This document shows, piece after piece, positions 42,432-51,582 of a stretch of 64,000 nt of DNA; within the stretch, counting starts at the first letter, position 1; every line of letters begins with the position of its first letter. A program made the translations under genes and the position numbers. The DNA comes from Isochrysis galbana. Its lineage: Eukaryota > Haptophyta > Isochrysidales > Isochrysidaceae. The DNA lies in NCBI GenBank assembly GCA_018136815.1, contig CM030943.1, positions 2,566,223-2,630,222 of the forward strand. Reading direction: 5' to 3'. Below the pieces are notes generated by a model, which saw nothing but the letters and a program-made list of their open reading frames with translations, did not search any database and was not told where the DNA came from.

Positions 42432-42843
42432 GGGGTTGGAAGCCGTAAAGGCTCCAATGATTGTTTGTTGAATGAAGTGCCCGCCCCCGAGGGGTGCACA
42501 GAAGGTAGGAGTTGCCTCCATGGGGGTGGCAGCAAGGCTGCCACCCACCATGGGGAGTCCTTGTTGTGGTGGAGCGGTGGCAGAGGCAGGCGGGAGGGCC
42601 AGAGGCTGGTCCTGTTGGTCTGCAGGGAACAGGACTCTGCCTGTTCCCTGCTTGTGTGGCTGCTGTAGAGGCGATGGCGGCAGGATCATGTCAACGTCAC
42701 TGTCCGTCAAGGGGGCGGCCTGTGAGCGCTTCGGCTCCGGCGGCTTGGGGCGGCCCCGGTGGGGCGTCGTGGCGGCGGGGGGCTGGGAGGTGGGAGCGGT
42801 CGGCGCGCGCTCCATCGCTAAAACTATAACAATAGTTTTATAA
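42432..42843 (-). pseudogene. MERA element copy 5: 5' hairpin and ORF1 start, split by the Ty3 insertion
   Basis: Minus strand: perfect 8-bp stem with TGTT loop (42820-42839), then 4 nt, then ATG (42813-42815). The ORF starts MERAPTAPTSQPP, then RGRPKPPEPKRSQAA, an acidic DSDVDM block, and a Gln/Pro-rich region, reaching ...TASNP where the Ty3 element inserted. It resumes at 23154. This is the longest ORF1 of the family here and best shows its composition: basic Pro-rich start, then low complexity, with no recognised enzyme domain. Confidence 0.65.
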
Positions 42844-43140
42844 GGTGAGGACCTGAGCCTAGTAGGTGTGTAGCCCAGAATCTTCAGATGTTTTTTTTTT
42901 ACGTTTACGTTGTCGTAGTGTGTAGTGTATTCTATATAGAAGTCGGTGAGGATGTACCTCCACGCCAGTAGGTTCAATATCGTCTCTCTTGAGTGTGGTG
43001 ACGCTGTTTTTCGGTAATATGAAAAGTCTGCCTGCGGCTGTTTCGGTAGTCGAGGTTGCCTCGGGTGTGTTGGTAAGCGTGTAATGCACAGTAAAGATAT
43101 GTTAGAGACTTTTGACTTTTGAGATCGGTATAATCATAAT
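42844..43140 (-). pseudogene. 3' tail of a further MERA element, directly upstream of copy 5
   Basis: On the minus strand the text SRETILNLLAW and RYILTDFYIEYTTHY (about 42990-42915) matches LYLLAW and RYIITDFYRIHYEN of copy 4. It is followed by an A run and TCTGAAGATTCTGGGCTACAC (42872-42892), then about 40 bp to the hairpin of copy 5. The two elements therefore lie head to tail, and the A-run plus GGGCTAC segment probably marks the 3' end. Confidence 0.55.
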
Positions 43141-43577
43141 GCAAAATTGGAATTGACCTCCAGCTGCCCAGCTGCCAGATTTCCTCTACATGTAACACTA
43201 AAGCTTGTTGTGACGCACACCTTTGCGCTCTGGCTCTCGTTGGCCCTCTGCCTCCGCGACACGTACACAAGTATGAATAGCATCCAGCCATCCAGCTCAG
43301 CAACCGCCGCCGTCAGGCGTCAGGCGGCGGACATAAGGTGACACGAGAAACGAGCGAGAGACGAAGACACCTACTTCATGGGGACGGGACCGCCTGCCGG
43401 CGGCGCTGGCGCGGCGGCTGGCAGCTGGTCAAAAACATACACCCCAAGTCGATTTTTTCTTCATGTGAACTTCATGAATGTGGCCTCGTTCCGCCAGGCG
43501 CCTTATTCACTACACCCCCTTTCTCTTCGATATCGTCTTACAAAATAAAAAAAAAGGTGTCTTCACCGACGCACTTC
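43141..43577. other. Upstream region of the TRM13-like locus
   Basis: Mixed composition without a supported gene. An A-rich stretch (43548-43556) precedes the ATG at 43578 by about 20 nt. Confidence 0.4.
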
Positions 43578-45935
43578 ATGGCCGACGAGAAACGCAGCCC
43601 TTCGGGTGGCTGGAAGCAGGAGGAGCGGAGGGCTGAGGGCGGCGGTAAATAGTTCAAGAAGCAAAGGACCGCCACGCTGAGGTGCGCATTGTGGCTGCCA
43701 CAGAAGAGGCGCTACTGCAGCTTGCTGCCCGTCGAGGGCCATGCCTTCTGCTCGCACCACCAGGCGTTGCAGGGCGCGGCTGGCACCGCGGCGCAGAAGG
43801 AGAGCATGCCCTGTCCGCTCGATCCCAATCACTCCATCTTTCTCAATGATCTGCATCGTCACATGCGGATCTGCCCTCGCGCCAAGGAGCGCCTGGCGGA
43901 AGAGAGCCTCCCATGCTTTGAGCGTGACGTAAACAGCGGCGGTGACTAGTCGATGGTTGGTTCCGACGCCGCGACGGGAGCGCCGAGCGGCCTGACGTCA
44001 TCCGGTGCCGTCCAACGCTCCTTTAGTCGCACGGGCAGGAGCAAGCTTGACAGCCTGACCGCGGAGGCCTGCCTGAGTCTGCTGGAGCGCGTGAGCGCCG
44101 CCTATGAGGCGACCGCCACTGCGCGCACCCGGGAAGTCCGGGGGTTGGGCGCGACGGATGGCCGGTGTGCGGATGGCGGCGTTTGTGCCGCCGACTCTGG
44201 GCCGGGCACGTCTCCCGCCGGCATCGCCGCATCATCGGCCGGCCCCGCCCTCCACGCTAAACTCAGCCGATCGAAGCACGGCACGCAGAATGCGGCCATT
44301 GCGCGGAGGTTACACGACCTCGGTTCACCGGGTGGCGCGCCGCTGGTTCTCCTCGAGCTGGGGGCGGGTAGGGGCGGCCTGTCTGCCGCTGTCGTCCAGG
44401 CCAGTCCCGCGCCCGCCGCCCTGCGCGTGCTCTTTTGAACCGGATGAAGCAGCGCGGCTACCTGGACACGCACATGGCCGGGCGCGGAGCGATCGTCCGC
44501 CGGATCAAAATAGACCTGCGGCACCTACAGATGTGCCGGCTGCCGAAGCTGATGGGCCGGGATCCACTCGGGCACGCCACCCGCCGCCAGCGCGCCACGC
44601 GCTCCACCCGTCGGCGCCGTCTCCATAGTGGACGCATCCAGGCGGGACGCATCCACTGTGGACGCATCCACTTTGGTCGCGTCCACGTGGGACAACCAAT
44701 CTGGATGCATCCACTTTGGTCTCCTCCAATCTGGACGCGTCCAATATGGGCATATCCAGTATGGACTCGTCCAATCTGGACGCGTCCACTACAAACGCCC
44801 ATGCCTGGGCGGCCAACAACGCCGTCCCCGCGTGCACACCTCCGGCACCCGACGCATCTATCTTGCCGAGTATTGCGGTCCCTCGCGCCACCTCCGCCGC
44901 TGGCGGATGGGCGGCCGCCGGCCCTACCAGCCACGGTACAGGCCCGTCGTCGGCGCGTCGGTCGGCGGTGGCGAAGCTTTTATGCGGCGAGGCGACGGAC
45001 TTTACCTTGCGAGCCATTGTTGGATCCAGCCGCGCGTTGGGTGGCTCAGGCACCCCTGATTCTGCAGCCGACTTCCGCGTGGACAGTCGATTCGTAGCGA
45101 CGTGTTGCCACCACAGGTGCCAATGGGAGACGTATGTGAACCAGGATTGGATCGGACGGCAGCTCGGGTTCAGTCGAGAGGAGTTTGGATGGATCTGCTC
45201 CCTTTCCGGGTGGGCCACATCAGAAGCCTGGGCCGTCGCAGGCGGAGCACGTTGTGGCCGAGCGGAGGGAGCTGAGGCTGGCGTGCAGGCGACTGCGTCC
45301 GGCGGCAACGGCGCGCGTGAGGGTGTTGTCTGCGGCGGCGGCGCGCGGGTGGATGCGCACGGCAGCGGAGATCGCGTCGGTGGCGGTGGATTTGCTGCCG
45401 GCGTGGATGGCTGTGGGGGTGATGACCCCGGGGCCTTATCGTGCGGGTTGTGCAGCGGCGGGTTGGGTAGTGGGCTGGCCGTGCCTGGCGCGGCGGCCCA
45501 AGCTCTTAATTCGGCCTGCATTCATGGAGCCGAGGCGGGCGGCGAGGCACACGGCGGGGATCGGGGTAGGGCGGGGTTCCGCATGGGGGGTGAGGCAGCG
45601 AGCGGGGCTATCGGTACGGAGTGCAGTGCAAATGAGGCCGAGGGCGCAGACAAGCCGGAGTCGCACGGAGGTGAGGATCCTCAGGCCACGCGGCTCCGCA
45701 CCGATCTAGGTAGCTGGCTGAGTCCCGCGGACCGGTGGCGGTGCGGGTGGCAGTGCAAGCGGCTGCTGGACGCGGGCCGATGCTCTATTTGAAGGAGCAT
45801 CGGTATACCGGGTGGATGGAAGAGTACTGCAAGCTCACGGTGTCACCGGAGAATGTGTTGCTAATTGCCAGCAGGGTCAGACGGGTTGGGGGTAAAGGGC
45901 AATGCAAGCGTACTAAAGGGGTAATGGTCCCGTGA
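43578..45935 (+). pseudogene. TRM13: TRM13-type tRNA 2'-O-methyltransferase, frame broken
   Basis: Family blocks appear in order: CCCH zinc finger RCALWLPQKRRYC...FCSHH (43680-43760), CHHC finger CPLDPNHS...HMRIC (43808-43875), ERDVNSGGD, the RSKH...LVLLELGAGRGGLS SAM-binding block (44270-44385), NRMKQRGYLDT...RIKIDLRHLQM (44437-44530), KLLCGEATDFTLRAIV (44972-45020), CCHHRCQWETYVNQDW, CKRLLDAGR and a final YCKLTVSPENVLLIA (45825-45875). TRM13 methylates the 2'-O of position 4 in the acceptor stem of certain tRNAs. Breaks: in-frame TAG at 43650-43652 and 43947-43949, a one-base shift near 44428 (TTTT run), shifts around 44690-44960 beside a 15-bp repeat array, and one near 45780. No intron explains them. 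Either a decayed gene or one with several sequence errors; the two TAGs are not homopolymer-type errors. Confidence 0.8.
44620..44805 (+). repeat. 15-bp-type degenerate repeat inside the TRM13-like gene
   Basis: About twelve copies of a unit near GTGGACGCATCCACT (variants TGGACGCGTCCAAT, TGGATGCATCCACTT). Each unit is itself close to palindromic (GGACGC..GCGTCC). In the + frames it reads as (S/T)x(L/V)DAS repeats. It lies between the KIDLRHLQM and LLCGEATDF blocks, which are close together in the family, so it is an insertion or an intron minisatellite. Confidence 0.75.
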
Positions 45936-48203
45936 AACGAACATGCGAAAATGCGCAGGCACCGACAAATGCCCGGAGGGCAGAGGGGGAGGTCGGGGGG
46001 AGGGGGGAAGCTTGTCCTCGTGTTCTAAATCTGGCTGTGAATGACGGCTGTGTCTTTAACGTCCTGCACTCCGCGCACATGTGCGTGTGCTAGGTGTTGT
46101 GTTGCGGCTGCTCGCCAGCTCGCTGCTACTTTGCGGGACGGGGCCTACATGGGAATACCAATATGGTTGGCCCGCGAGGGTATTCGTTCCACGAATAAAT
46201 CTTTTTAAAAGGAAGATAGAAGATACCGAATTTGTCCCGGGCACACTAAATCCCCGCCGGACGGCCGTGGGTGGGGTTTGCCCGGTTGCCGGTGCGCCAA
46301 CCCCAATGCGTCGTCAATACGTCAATACGTTCCGTGGCTACAGTAGTTAACCCCACAGCCACGCGCTAGGCGACAATGTTAAAAAGATTTTGTTTACGTC
46401 AATACGTTGCCAACACCCGCACGGCGTACTACTGCATACTGCTAGAGCGGTCAAACAGGGGCGTTTAACTAATAGTAATAGTAAGGGCCGGGCTGCATTT
46501 TTTGACCGTGGCGCGATGCCCAATAAGAAACCTCCGGGGGGGGGGGGGCTACCTAACGCGACGAAAATCTTCGCCAAGAAATGGTGCGATTCGCCCCCCC
46601 TCTGCCGCTCCCCTCCGTCACTCACGCTCACGCTCTACCCGTAAAGAAGTGGCGCTCGCGCCCGCGGGGGGATCGGTTCCTTTATATCTAAGCTACATTC
46701 GGCATTTGATTCCCGCCCGATGCAGCGCCGTGTCGGGCTGCCGACAGCAGAAAGTCCGACCCCGCCCTGACCCTCTGGCATCATTGCTAGCCCGACACCG
46801 AAGACAAAAGAATGAGGGGGGGAAGGCAAGGGGGCGGAGAAAAGGGAGATAAGGGCGCTGGCTGATGTGCAGTAGCAGTAGTATGCGCTGTCCAGCGATA
46901 GGTGTGTAGCCCTGAACCTTCAGATCTTTCTTTTTTTTTTGCTTAATGTCGGAAAGACCAGTATGTAGCTACTAGGGCGCTGGGGCCCCGCCGCGCCCCG
47001 CGCGCCCCCGCGCCCCCCCCCCCCCCCCCCCCCGCGCGGCCCCCACCCGCCTCTCTCTCTTTCTCTTCTCCGCTGAGCACATTACTTCATTGGTCATTAG
47101 TGTTCAAAGTATCACGTATTCAAGACTTTTTATTGTTGGAAGTATTGTTCCCACTTGGGCCCCGAGACTGCCGTGCGCCATTCACCCCAGCAGCTTGCAA
47201 CACGCCCCAGTTGAGCCGGGCCGTAAGGCCGGCGTCGCCAATGGCCTGCTGGCGTTTTGCCTCTTCGCGCCGCAATTGTCACATCACCATCACCCTCACC
47301 CTCCGTGTAGTGCAAACATACCCGTGCGGAGCCCTTTGCTCGAAACCTGTAGTGGCCCAGGAATCGCGCATGTTGCGCACACAGACGGCGGCAGCTCGTA
47401 CGCCTCTTTGAAAATGAAGCGACGATCATTTGCGGAAAGGGTCTTGCATAACGCGTGCGGCGACACGCATATCTCAGAGGGTCCGCCAATGGCGCTCAAA
47501 GGCAGCAAAGAGCTTCTGGATGCCATGGCGGTGGAGTGGGCGGAGGGGATGCCCTGGCCCTACGGTGTGTCGCCCGGCACCTTGGGTAGCCTGGGTCCCA
47601 AGCTCTTGCCACGAAGGACAGGTGTGCTGGGGGTTACGCGCGCGCCAGGAGTTGGCTGCACTCGGAGTACTTATTTTGAGAAGGTGTATTTTCGAAGCGT
47701 TCCCCAAAGCCAAAGCCCAATAAAACCGGGGAGAGGGGGGTAGCCTGCCGCCACGAAAATGTTCGCCAGAGAATGTTGGGATCGGAGCCCCCCCCCCCCC
47801 AATGCAACTCGTCCTCCTTTGAGTCCCAAACAAGCAAACAAACGTCTTGGCCCCGCCCCGCACGTTTGGAGAGTGCGATGGGGTTGCGCCTCCCCCCTCG
47901 GGGAGCGCACCTCGAGGCGAGCTGGCGGCAGGTCTAAGACGTGGCAGAGACCGCGCTCCATCGTCGCCCCCCTCCCCCCCCCCCTCCCCCCCCTTCTCCC
48001 CCCCCCCCTTCTCCCCCTCCCTCTCCCCCCTTCCCTCCCCCTTTCTCCCCTCCCCCCCCCCCCCCCCCCCCCCGCGCCCGTCTCTGCTTCCGCAATGAAA
48101 CAGCCGATCCCCTCCCTCGAGCGAAGGTTGTGGACGACGTCTTCCACTCGTTGAAGACGGCCGTCGACTGTCGCCGCACCCCCTCGCCACACAGTCTCCG
48201 ACC
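45936..48203. other. Intergenic region with repeats and a C22 homopolymer
   Basis: No gene supported. At 46900-46940, read on minus, is the MERA-type tail (TCTGAAGGTTCAGGGCTACA with an A run). A block of about 85 bp with CGACGAAAATCTTCGCCA at 46558 recurs as CCACGAAAATGTTCGCCA at 47752 after similar GGGG.CTA sequence. C runs occur at 47014-47034 and 48051-48072. The frame at 47090-47743 (+) includes a plausible stretch (MKRRSFAERVLHNACGDTHI) but has no family resemblance. Confidence 0.5.
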
Positions 48204-48521
48204 ATGCGCGCTGCCTCCCCTACCAAACCCTTGCTCTCAGGGCTCTTGCTCTCATACATGGCCAGCATTGCTGCTGCCGCAAAACCATCGTCCAGCTCAG
48301 GCGGAGGGACGTCCTCTTCAAGCTACCCCGGTAGCACCTACGTCAGTACCGGTTCTTACAGCTTTTCGTCCGGAGAGTCCTCTGGGCTACCTGTCTGGGC
48401 CATCGTCTTGATCGTTGTTGGATCGGTACTCGTTGCTTGCGCGTGCCTTAAAGCATGTTGTGATGACGATGACAATGAGTGTACTTCATCCAACTCCAAT
48501 TCAGGAGGACAGAGAGTTTAG
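48204..48521 (+). CDS. Small single-pass membrane protein, unknown function
   Basis: A 105-residue frame starting MRAASPTKPLLSGLLLSYMA, a signal-peptide-like N-terminus ending in ASIAAAAK. A Ser/Gly/Tyr-rich ectodomain of about 40 residues follows, then a clear transmembrane helix LPVWAIVLIVVGSVLVACAC (about residues 62-81). A Cys-Cys and acidic stretch (CCDDDDNEC) and a Ser/Asn-rich cytosolic tail end the protein. Cys residues at the inner membrane face could be palmitoylated. No intron and no known family; the clear topology supports a real gene. Confidence 0.65.
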   Translation: MRAASPTKPLLSGLLLSYMASIAAAAKPSSSSGGGTSSSSYPGSTYVSTGSYSFSSGESSGLPVWAIVLIVVGSVLVACACLKACCDDDDNECTSSNSNSGGQRV

Positions 48522-49275
48522 GTCGGCTTGCTCGATTCGTCAATGGTACAATGCTGCGCCCACATTGACGAAGGCTTGCGCCTGACAAAAGAGCGGCACA
48601 GTCGCGCTCGATGGCGAGCCAATGGCTAGAATGTGCACACTTGGCATGCAGAGGTCACGTGCATCGAAGAAGCCAACGCACCGCCAACTTCAATGGAAGC
48701 ATCACACGGCGTACGACCGTCCGTGCAAACATGTGGACCTTTCGACTTCTTGTCAAGCGCATAGAATACAGCTACAACTGAGGGCAATCAATGGCACGAT
48801 ATATACGAGCATGTTGGCCATTTGGAAGAGTATGCCAAAATGTGTGACCAGTTCCCCATCCAGTCGTTCTATCGTATGGCGTAGTGTCATGCATGTGATG
48901 CCGGTTTGGAAAAAAATCTAGGACAGTCAAACACTCTACGGGTGTGGTGGGGGGGTCCTTTCAAAAAGTCGGACCTCATGTGAGCTTCTATGCACAACTT
49001 AAGTCAGGAGGTCGTGTAGATCGTTCCCTTAGTGTCATAGGGAACAGAATCCGAATATTCGCCTTCTAGGCAAAAAAAATCTATTCCTTTTTTAGTAGCA
49101 CATATTTTCGACACTATTCTACACAGAAAGAACAAAACTATGTTCGAGCTCGTGGAGAACGTCGTCGACCCGTCGAGAGTAACAGAGGCGACGCTGCACA
49201 CGTAGCACGTTCGAGCCTCCCGGGTGCACGATTGCCTTTGGTCATAGGCACCATTATACCGTTCTCAAGCCATGC
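48522..49275. other. Intergenic region
   Basis: No gene supported; the 99-residue frame 48622-48921 has no recognisable features. Confidence 0.4.
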
Positions 49276-49626
49276 GTGCGCACATCGCACTGCCTGTGCA
49301 CTTTGGCCGCTGCTGCCAGCCTCTCACACGCCTCCAATGCGCAAAAGGGATTCAGCCAACAAAATAACGCGCTGTGTTACACGGGCTGCTCGCGTGCGGC
49401 ACCGCTGCGACAAACCGGACGCCAGAAAAGCACAGCGAATACAAGTACTCTACGCATGATTTTGACATGCACCGCTAGGCGTAGGCGGGGCGGCGGTACT
49501 CCCCGCCGGGCCGCTGAGCATACTCACCAACAGCAGAGTAGGATAGTCGGTACGAGCAAGTCCCGCCTTGCACTTACTATGTCTTTGCCGATGCATGGAT
49601 GCTCCATTGTCACCAGCTTGTCATGA
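49276..49626 (+). CDS. Possible secreted protein or first exon, unknown function
   Basis: A 116-residue frame that starts with a signal-peptide-like MRTSHCLCTLAAAASLSHAS, followed by Gln/Asn-rich sequence and NALCYTGCSRAAPL. The C-[FY]-TGCS phrase is also found early in the metallophosphatase at 19578 (GVCFTGCSPYAC), which hints at a shared N-terminal module. The rest has no similarity I can see, and the frame may leave the exon after the TGCS block. Confidence 0.3.
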   Translation: MRTSHCLCTLAAAASLSHASNAQKGFSQQNNALCYTGCSRAAPLRQTGRQKSTANTSTLRMILTCTARRRRGGGTPRRAAEHTHQQQSRIVGTSKSRLALTMSLPMHGCSIVTSLS

Positions 49627-50038
49627 ACCAACTTTCGGTGCTATTCTCTGCCATCTCAAACCAACATACCTAGGATCCCGGTCTCATAAACGACCTCCGC
49701 GGCTCGTTTCCCAAGAGGAAACGAGCTTCGCTCCGACATCGTCTCTCGCCGCGCCCGCTTCCGAGTGGAGGAATAGCGACGCGAGGAGCCTGCGGCGGCA
49801 CTGGGCGCGGCGCCGTCGAGGTGTCGAGGTCTCCTCCTCCTCCTCCTCCTCCTCCTCCTCCTCCATGAAGATGCGGCAACGGCGGACCATCGCTCGCCCC
49901 TCGCGCCGCGCTCCGCGCTCCGCGCGGCCCCCCAAGTTTTGTTTCTTTCCAAGTGCCAAGTGAAAGGCCCCAAGTTTTCGTCAAAAAATTCGATTTCGAT
50001 TGACCACCCAAATTTGACAAAAAAATTTACAAACTTTA
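49627..50038. other. Intergenic region with a CTC/GAG triplet run
   Basis: Contains (CTC)n at about 49832-49862 giving Ser, Leu or Glu runs in different frames, then AT-rich sequence (49975-50035). No gene supported. Confidence 0.45.
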
Positions 50039-50205
50039 CGTCAACCCCAAGTTAGTGGGGCGGCCTGTGAGCGCTTCGGCTCCGGCGGCTTGGGGCTTGG
50101 GGCGGCCCCTGTCCCCTGTGGGGCGTCGTGACGGCGGGGGGCTGGGGATCGGGCGGAGCGGTCGGCGCGCGCTCCATCGCTCGAACTAGAACAATAGTTT
50201 TTCCT
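50039..50205 (-). pseudogene. MERA element copy 6: truncated 5' end
   Basis: Minus strand: weaker hairpin AACTA..TAGTT (50184-50199), ATG at 50175-50177, then MERAPTAPPDPQPP-like text and KPPEPKRSQA before it breaks off at 50039. It has lost the AAAACTAT stem end seen in copies 5 and 7. Confidence 0.55.
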
Positions 50206-50240
50206 GAACGAAAGAGAAGAGCGAAGCCTAACTAACGAGT

Positions 50241-50476
50241 GTCAATTCTCGCAAATGCGACAGGCGACAGGCTCTGCCTGTTCCCTGCTTCTGATGTTGC
50301 TGGGGTGACGAGGGCGGAGGGGCCATGTCGACGTCGGTGTCGGGCGGGGCAAAGGCCTGCGAGCGCTTTGGCTCCGGCGGCTTGGGGCGGCCCCTGTGGG
50401 GCGTCGTGAGGGCGGGGGACTGGGAGGTGGGAGCGGTCGGCGCGCGCTCCATCGCTAAAACTATAACGATAGTTTT
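50241..50476 (-). pseudogene. MERA element copy 7: 5' hairpin and ORF1 start
   Basis: Minus strand: hairpin identical to copy 1 (50457-50476, AAAACTAT-CGTT-ATAGTTTT), 4 nt, ATG 50450-50452. ORF begins MERAPTAPTSQSPALTTP, then RGRPKPPEPKRSQA, DTDVDM and a QGTGRA end. Lies in tandem with copy 6, same orientation. Confidence 0.6.
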
Positions 50477-51582
50477 GGGGGGAGAGAAGGGGAGAGAGGG
50501 GGAGAGAGGGGAAGGGGGGTGGGGCTTGGGGACGCTGGCAGTGGCGGCGGCGCTCGGCGACGGGCCCCGTCTCGCCACAAAGGCTCTGGGCGTCTCCTCC
50601 TCAGAGGAGAAGTCGCCCCGAAAATAGAACTCCGCCGCCGCCGCGTGCCTCTCCCACGAGTCGCCCTTTGAGCGTCTCGTCTAAAAATAGGTGTTTGGTC
50701 CGCTCGGTTGCAGCACAGAGAAGGGAGTCGCCGTTTCGCGTACGGAGTGCGGATGGGCCGTTTCAAGAGGGGATGGGCCGTTTCGAGTGGGGATCAGCCG
50801 TTTCATCCTCTCATCCACAAAACTCGGTCGCCGACCACGAGCTCCGCCTTTCAAACCCGGTGGAGTTCCCACCGGGATGGGGTTGCAGACTCGCGCGTGC
50901 GAGAGAGAGAGAGAGAGGAAGAGCTCTCTCCCCGCTGGCTTGGCCGGAGGTCGGGTGGGGGAGTATTCTCGTAAACCGTCCCCTTCATCAGTGTGACAGG
51001 TGGTCGGCCGTCGCCAACGCGGTGAGTCAAAATGCAGCGAGAGCGCTCGAGATGGTCAGCATCTATTCCGTGAATCGGCTCTCAGAACTAAGCTGAGGAG
51101 AGGGTAGTGTGGGGAACGGAGAGGAAGGGAAAGAGAGAGGGAGAGAGAGAGAGAGAGAGAATACGTTAGAGACACCTTGGGGACTCAGCGAGGAACGGGG
51201 GGCGGAGGGGGGGGGGGAAGAGAGGAGGAGAACAGGCTTGTTGTTGCTTGGAGAGAGAGCGGCGCGGTTAAGTGAAAGAAAGAGGTGGGTATGTTAGAAA
51301 TGTACCCAAAGAGAAGAGAGAGAGGGAGAGAGGGAGAGAGAGCGAGGGGGGCTGGAAAGAGAGGGATAAAGTGAGAGAGAGAGAAGAAAAAAAGGAGAGA
51401 GAGAGGGAGAGAGACGGAGCAGCGGTTCGTTCGCGCCCCCCCTCTCTCTCCCCCCTCTCTCTCTCCCTCCCCCTCGCCCTCCCACCTTCAAATCACAGAA
51501 AGAAGGGCCCCGTTTCAGAGAATACTCGACGACTCCCCCCCTCCCCTCCTCTCCTCCCCCCTTTCCCCCCTTCTCTCTCCCC
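50477..51582. other. Upstream region of the M11 peptidase gene, with GA/CT tracts
   Basis: Three diverged GGATGGGCCGTTTCAAG-like repeats at about 50750-50800, then (GA)n tracts (50905-50925, 51130-51160, 51300-51415) and CT tracts (51430-51580) up to the ATG. Frames through them are repeat artefacts. Likely holds promoter and 5' leader. Confidence 0.5.

Noticed and set aside
47090-47743. 217-residue plus-strand frame
   Set aside because: Only a short part looks coding; the opposite strand is also open and no family is recognisable.
47474-48268. Gly/Arg/Glu-rich 264-residue minus-strand frame
   Set aside because: Read through C/T homopolymer tracts; no recognisable domain.
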